Positions 19,413 to 24,745 of a DNA stretch of 24,745 nt are shown here, one piece after another (position 1 is the first letter of the stretch; each line of letters begins with the position of its first letter). The stretch lies in assembly GCA_009801015.1 (NCBI GenBank), contig VHZZ01000084.1:64482-89226 (forward strand). The letters are read 5' to 3'. A model generated the notes under the pieces. The model was not told where the DNA came from and ran no database searches. It saw only the letters and a list, made by a program, of their open reading frames with translations. The translations under genes and the position numbers were made by a program. This stretch comes from Silene noctiflora. Its lineage: Eukaryota; Streptophyta; Magnoliopsida; Caryophyllales; Caryophyllaceae.

Positions 19413-19600
19413 CAAAGCGTCTTGCTTCTGACGGACGTTATCCGTCACAAGCTGAAAACGAAAGTATCCCTCTCACAATAAGGCAAGTGGGAGGACAAGT
19501 GGGGGAAAAATGGAGCATCCTATGAATAGCGCCGCTTGCATATTGTGAGAGTGACACTATCCATCTTCAGCTTGTGACGGATAATGTCCGTATTCAACGA
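19413..19600. mobile_element. Hairpin MULE-type MITE, copy 3 (right edge approximate)
   Basis: The left end CAAAGCGTCTTGCTTCTGACGG matches the left end of copy 2 (CAAAGCGTCTCCCTTGTGACGG). The arms GTTATCCGTCACAAGCTGAA and, on the right in reverse complement, CATTATCCGTCACAAGCTGA pair, as do CTCTCACAATA words. I could not define the right edge or a target duplication, so it may be an older copy. Confidence 0.65.
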
Positions 19601-19609
19601 CATTGTACA

Positions 19610-20302
19610 GTACGATTATGATAATGCTACTGAAGATTTGTCGTATATGATGTTAGTTTGCAGAATGGCTTTAGCTGTGTAAAATGCACAGAGATATGAT
19701 TCCACCTAACCTAAAGACTTAATGTGTCTTCCTTCTAATGATTGTAACTTTGTAAATTATCGAGTATCGACGCAATTTTCATTTTGAGTCACTCGGACAC
19801 AACCTCTTTGTAATGTTAACAAAGGTTAAGGTTACAAACTTAACAAGCCAACATGATTTATTAATCTGCCGGAGTTTTCAGCAAAGAAACCGCCTTTTAA
19901 GAGACTGATTTACGAAGCCTGCAAGCAAACAAGGGTCGAGAAAAGCGGACCAATCTAACCACACCAACCTGGGCTCAAGTCAATAATTGTTGCACAGATT
20001 TAACCCGACCCAAATCAACCTGATTTATTACCCTGGCAAAATTCGAACAGTGAAACCACCTTTCAGGAGACTGATTGTATAATCTAAGCTGTTTTAGCCG
20101 CGCCAGCCGCCAGCTATATGTAAACAGTCAAAACTGCATTCTAACAATCTTAGTCTAAAACAAAAATACAGTAAACAACACACGGAGTAACGGGTAAAAA
20201 GAAGCAAAGAAGGTCATGACTTCTAAATCAGTGCTGTTTCAAACAGTAACAGCGCAGAGGAAGTGTCGGTAAAGAGGGCTGATCCTACGAACAAACTTAT
20301 AT
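19610..20302 (-). other. Downstream region of sulfite reductase, probably including its 3' UTR
   Basis: No gene is recognised. On the minus strand, AATAAA words occur near 20027 and near 19860, within two diverged repeat copies. The nearer one is about 280 bp after the stop codon and could be the poly(A) signal. Confidence 0.45.
19855..20076. repeat. Two diverged 55-bp copies downstream of sulfite reductase
   Basis: Blocks at 19855-19910 and 20022-20076 both begin GATTTATTA and end GAGACTGATT. They share CAGNNAAGAAACC(G/A)CCTTT-like interiors and are offset by about 167 bp. On the minus strand each includes an AATAAA. Confidence 0.6.
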
Positions 20303-23300
20303 TCATTCAGTGGTTTTGCCATTTTGCTCACCAGCGATGTAATTGCGGATGATTTCCATAGCTAGTTGATGGGCTGTCTTGTCTTGTAGTTTGGCTAGTT
20401 TATCAACGGCTAGGTATGTTTCTTCATCTACAAACAGCCCCAGACGGAAATTCCCCGACGATTTTGGGATGCCTTCCCAATTGTCGACGAATTCTTGAAG
20501 TTTCTCGAAACCCTGCAAGATCACATACGGGTATATATACTCAAAGCTTATAGTTTAAGGAGATTAATATGTTTCATTCAGGTCAGTCAAACCACATTTT
20601 TCACTGTGGGTCTTTATAAAACATTGGTGCTTCTAACGCATGGATAAGATTGCGTGAATTTAACCCTGGAATTCCACCACCAATTTGCAGGAGTCCTAGA
20701 ACTACGGGGTAAGTTGTAGAGATTCTTGTTTCAGACAGTCTCCTGTGTTAGCCACCAACCTAATTTTTTATGTATTTTTCATTTAATTGCAAGGGAACGA
20801 GATGGTCTCACACGCGAGCCTGTCACATACTCACATGCAACTGTGTAAGTATTAGCAATCGAGACAGTCACACGTAACTATTAAGAATGGTGTTTTTGTA
20901 CTAGTCAGTTAAACACTCACCATGCGGTTACTGAAATCGCCAAAGGATTCCTTGGCATCCCGATTCTGTCTCCAGTAGTAAAATAAAGGCTCAAGCACTT
21001 TCTCTAGCTCTTGAATTTTGACTTTGTTCAAGAAGGTCCTTGCCAATGAAGACTGATTAGGTGTACCACCCAGCCATATCTAATCACCGCACACATAGTA
21101 TACTAAATCAAATAATGATAAAGTCGCTTAAAATCCAATCAAAATAAATAAAACTATGAAAACGACTCTTTTCTCCTTACAATGTCGACTCATTGCAAGT
21201 ACCTGATAACTGTTGGGTCCGTCACCAACAAGCCCAAGCTCCGCCATGTAGGGCCTAGCACATCCATTAGGACACCCAGTTATCCTTACCACAACAGATT
21301 CATTGTACTTGAGACCAACCTGAGATTAAATGGTTTGATAAGCATTCACTTCCGTATTTGGATTATTTGCACATTAGTGCCCTACCTGACCCCCATTGTT
21401 TACTAGAGAGACCTCGACAAAAATAATTACTCTGTATAAAACTAAGGCGTACCTTCTCCAACACAGCTCTAACCCGTTTCAATATGTCAGGAATACCTCG
21501 CTCAGCTTCAGTTATTGCCAACGGACACATTGGCAATGCAGGGCATGCCATGGCAGTCACATTTAGAGGATCGACATATCTAGGTTCCTGAAATCAGACC
21601 CAAAGTGGGTTTAGCATCCGAGTTTTTATCTTTTGAGAAACACTACACCAACAAAATACCCAATGCTCAATGGCTTCGGTAAATTGTGGGGCGGGGAGAG
21701 GGCGGAAGTTGTATGATAAAGGTAAAAATGAGACCGAGTCTCACCAATAAAGTCAGTTTAAAATAAAGGTAAAAATGAAACCACAGCCTGTATATGGGCG
21801 TTCCAAACTATTTATTGCCAGACCGTCTCATACATGAATTCGGGTGAACATCCATGAAAGCACATATTAAACCCGTTTTGCTTGTCCTAGAGTCTTAACC
21901 ACGGTAATGTGTGAAAACTACAAGCATTGTAAAAACTAGAACAAGCACAACGTCCCAATAAGCATATTAGTATCTTACCAGCAGACCACCCTGAGCAAGC
22001 ATTGTGGTAATTTGGCGCTTCCAAGAATGGCTGATGTCACAAAGGATGAGGTTTTGATTAGCAGTAATACGTACATCTAAATTATACTTCTCGATTACTT
22101 CCCTCAATGTTTTCTTCATTTCTCCTTTTATACGACCGCTATCAACGTGAAGACCACAGAATAGATTTCCATCACCCTGTTGATAATATGACAATGATAA
22201 ATATGACTTCCACAAGCAATAAGATGAACATAAACGTGGATATCAATCAAGAGGAAAAGAAGGAACGACAGTACAACAGATATCAATCAGGAACAGAAAT
22301 TTACCTGTTCATGCCACCCCAGGAAACTTTTGAACTCCCATTCAGGCAACTCGCGGAACGGTTCAAATTTCTTTCCATAGTACTGTTCAACAACACTTCT
22401 GAACTTTTCAATGCCCCATGAGCTAATTAAATACTTCATCCTGCTATACTTGCGGTCATCTCTACGCCCATTTTCTCTCTGAGTAACAACTATAGCTTTG
22501 ATAGCATATAATATATCTTCCTTTGGTACATAACCTAGTGGTTCGGCCAAACGAGGGAAAGTGCTCTCCAGTCTGTGTGTCCTTCCCATACCACCTCCAA
22601 CCTTATCACAAAAGTTAACGAATTTAGTTAAAGGTATATCAGAAAAATAAAGGCACAAATTCTTTTAAGAGTGTTTTTGCCTAGAAAAACTTAGAATGAC
22701 TAGGAAATATTCAACAGACACCATAAAGAACCTTTTTTGGGTCTACCATTGAGAGACGAAAACCATACTACTACACAGCATTTCAAATTATAGTTAATGT
22801 AGAAACTTACATATAGGTTGAAGCCTTGAGGCTCTCCATTGTCATCAGAAACTACGACGACACCAATGTCATTGGTGAGAATGTCAACTGAGTTATCTGT
22901 TGGAACTGTGACAGCAATCTTGAATTTCCTAGGTAAGAATTGGGTTCCATAAATAGGCTCAGGAGAGTCCGGAAAATTAGTTCCATGAGAATTATCATTT
23001 CGGGCTTTCACTACTTCCGGAGGTTCAGCTGTCATAAACCTCTCCCCATCAACCCACACATCATAGTAAAAACCTGATTGTGGTGTTAGGAGAGCAGCAA
23101 TATTGTCAGCTGTCTCCTGGGCAAACAAGTAGTCCTTTTTCGCGAGTGGAGCGGGTGGAGCAAGCACATTTCTATTGAGGTCTCCACAAGCACCAAGAGT
23201 CGAACCCATGTTTCTAATAATAGTTCCCATAACAGTCTTCATGTTCTGCTTAAGTACTCCATGGAGTTGAAACGTCTGTCTAGTGGTCAATCGAAGAGTT

Positions 23301-24457
23301 CCAATACCGAATTGATCAGCAAGGTCATCCATCACCAAGTAAAGCCTATTCGACACTTTCCCACTAGGGTTTTTAGTCCGAAGCATGAATGAGTAAGATT
23401 TAGCGCCCTTCACGCTTCTATCGTACTGTAAATAGCTCCCATGAAACTTGATCAATTGGGTAGCAGCTTCATTAATGTTTGGAGCATCATTCATCATCTC
23501 CTCATTGAGAGGGTATCTTATGAAGTTACTGTGCTCTTTGATTATTTCAACCTTACTACGCTTTGGTTCAGCAGTCTCGTGTTTTACAGGCTGTAGATCA
23601 TATACCATACCCAATTAGCTTATGAAATGATTACTAGCAACAATAAATCCTAACTACTAAGTACTAACTAAGCTGTTTAAGCAAAGAATCACAAGAAAAT
23701 AAACGATACATAAACTCGCATTACCATATATACTATACGAAATTGTCAAGCAACAGATGCAAGTGTCTTTGTGTTGCTAAAACAAAGGTAAGGCTACGTA
23801 CATCCAACCTCCCTCCCTCCCCCTACCCTGCAATTAATAGGAGCCATTGAGGCACTCGAGTAATGTTGTTATTTTAACCATCCAGCTAACAGAAAGCGGA
23901 TATCTTTGATAAGCAATTCTATTCAGAAGACCAGCAACATTTAGCTACGTAATTTGGGATCCGCTAACATGAATCATGATAACAAATCCATAATAAGGCA
24001 AAAATAGTGACAGACAGAGAACAAATTACGCAAAATCCAATCCAATTTTACAAGAATTACGAAAGACTCGAAATTTCTTATATTTTCACACAATCTTATG
24101 ACATTCAAGCATTGATTGCATCCCATAATATTCGATATTCGATTGATATAATCAAATTCTCTCATTTCAAGTCATTTTCATACGTCTATTCAAATTATAC
24201 GATTATTCAGATTATACGAGATAAATTTTGAACAAGCGTATGAAAATGACTATAGCCAATAACGGCGAATAAAGAGATTCAATCTTTACCGTAGAAACAG
24301 CTGTAACGGTGGAAGAATTGGAAGAAATTGAAGAAACGTGAACAGAGCGATGAACATTGAGCAGATTAGAAGAAGACTTTAACCCATTAAAGCTCTGAAT
24401 TTGGAGCTTTGGATCACTAAAAATGGCGGCATTGGCAGCTCCAAACGACGTCGTCAT
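20303..24457 (-). CDS. SIR: Plastid ferredoxin-dependent sulfite reductase, eight exons, complete
   Basis: Coding exons on the minus strand: 24457-24290, 23590-22811, 22601-22305, 22176-21979, 21587-21453, 21319-21203, 21079-20921 and 20512-20303, giving 687 residues. The enzyme reduces sulfite to sulfide in the plastid stroma with six electrons from ferredoxin, feeding cysteine synthesis. Visible parts: a Ser-rich transit peptide (about 1-55); [20 protein letters not shown] from residue 66; the siroheme-region motif [12 protein letters not shown] (156-167); [30 protein letters not shown] (317-326); and the four cysteines that bind the 4Fe-4S cluster and siroheme, C496/C502 (ACPALPMC) and C542/C546 (GCPNGC). 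All seven introns are GT-AG and lie between codons. Residues 619-687 form a tail about 50 residues longer than my recollection of the Arabidopsis protein, with a ribbon-helix-helix-like pattern at 640-678. No break is seen. Confidence 0.97.
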
Positions 24458-24745
24458 GACCCTATTAGTTATCAAAACGACAATTATTAAACAGAATTCA
24501 ACAGAAGAACAAAAACCCAGAAAAACCCAGATTGTGAAAATTGAAATATATATTTTGTTGGCAGAAAAGGAAGGAACACAATCTAATTTTACGGGATTGG
24601 TCTCTTATAAGACGGTTTTAGAGTATTTTTGAGTAAAACGGATACCACTAAGGGGGCGTTTGGTTAGAGAAAGGGAAAGGGAAAGGAAATTAGAAAGGGT
24701 AAGAGGGGGAAAGGTAAGGGATTATCTAAAACTTAATTAGTTGTT
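24458..24745 (-). promoter_or_regulatory. Sulfite reductase upstream region with candidate TATA box
   Basis: This is the only upstream sequence in the window for the sulfite reductase gene. On the minus strand an ATATATATTT stretch at about 24547-24553 lies some 90 bp before the start codon and could be a TATA box with a short 5' UTR. A MITE terminus begins at 24652. No other motif is convincing. Confidence 0.35.
24652..24745. mobile_element. Tourist-like MITE terminus, cut by the window end
   Basis: GGGGGCGTTTGGTT preceded by TAA (24649-24651) and followed by a purine-rich AGGGAAAGGG tract matches the left end and composition of the elements at 4942-5220 and 6465-6701. The right end is outside the window, so the class rests on one terminus. 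Confidence 0.55.

Noticed and set aside
24458-24475. Earlier in-frame start for sulfite reductase
   Set aside because: The upstream codon is TTG; the ATG at 24457 gives MTTSFGAA, a normal plastid transit-peptide start.

Overview
The window looks like nuclear DNA of a flowering plant, probably a eudicot. It holds four intron-bearing protein genes with GT-AG (in one case GC-AG) introns, AT-rich intergenic DNA, and many short non-autonomous transposons (MITEs, Helitrons, tRNA-derived SINEs). The SINE style and the recurring CCGTCACAAG or CCGTCTTAAG hairpin MITEs remind me of Caryophyllales (Amaranthaceae or Caryophyllaceae), but that is a weak impression made without a search.

Layout. 1-2706: repeat-rich DNA with a foldback Mutator-like MITE (547-988), a diverged tandem pair, a 31-bp duplication, and a hAT MITE packed with CCGG (1620-2011); the last part is probably the 3' UTR of the next gene. 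2707-7771 (minus): SEC62, an ER protein-translocation subunit in five exons, with Tourist-like MITEs in introns 1 and 2. 7772-9396: intergenic, with a palindromic G-box and an AT-rich flanked element. 9397-9946 (plus): a two-exon gene for a small, probably plastid-targeted, single-span membrane protein. 10206-13571 (minus): a five-exon coiled-coil protein gene, convergent with the previous gene, with one probable GC-AG intron and a Helitron in intron 1. 13572-20302: a 6.7-kb repeat island with SINEs bearing target-site duplications, a second (inverted) Helitron, a third Helitron end, a SINE-bearing tandem triplication, a TA microsatellite and a series of hairpin MITEs. 20303-24457 (minus): a complete eight-exon gene for plastid ferredoxin-dependent sulfite reductase. 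Another Tourist-like terminus lies in its upstream region at the window end.

The four genes are unrelated in function: ER protein import, plastid sulfate assimilation, a plastid membrane protein of unknown role, and a coiled-coil protein. I see no operon-like or cluster logic. The points most worth a second look are a ribbon-helix-helix-like tail on sulfite reductase, the GC donor 24 nt from a MITE, the inverted Helitron pair bracketing a first coding exon, and the tandemly amplified SINE-derived block. I found no clear evidence of a wholly new biological system.
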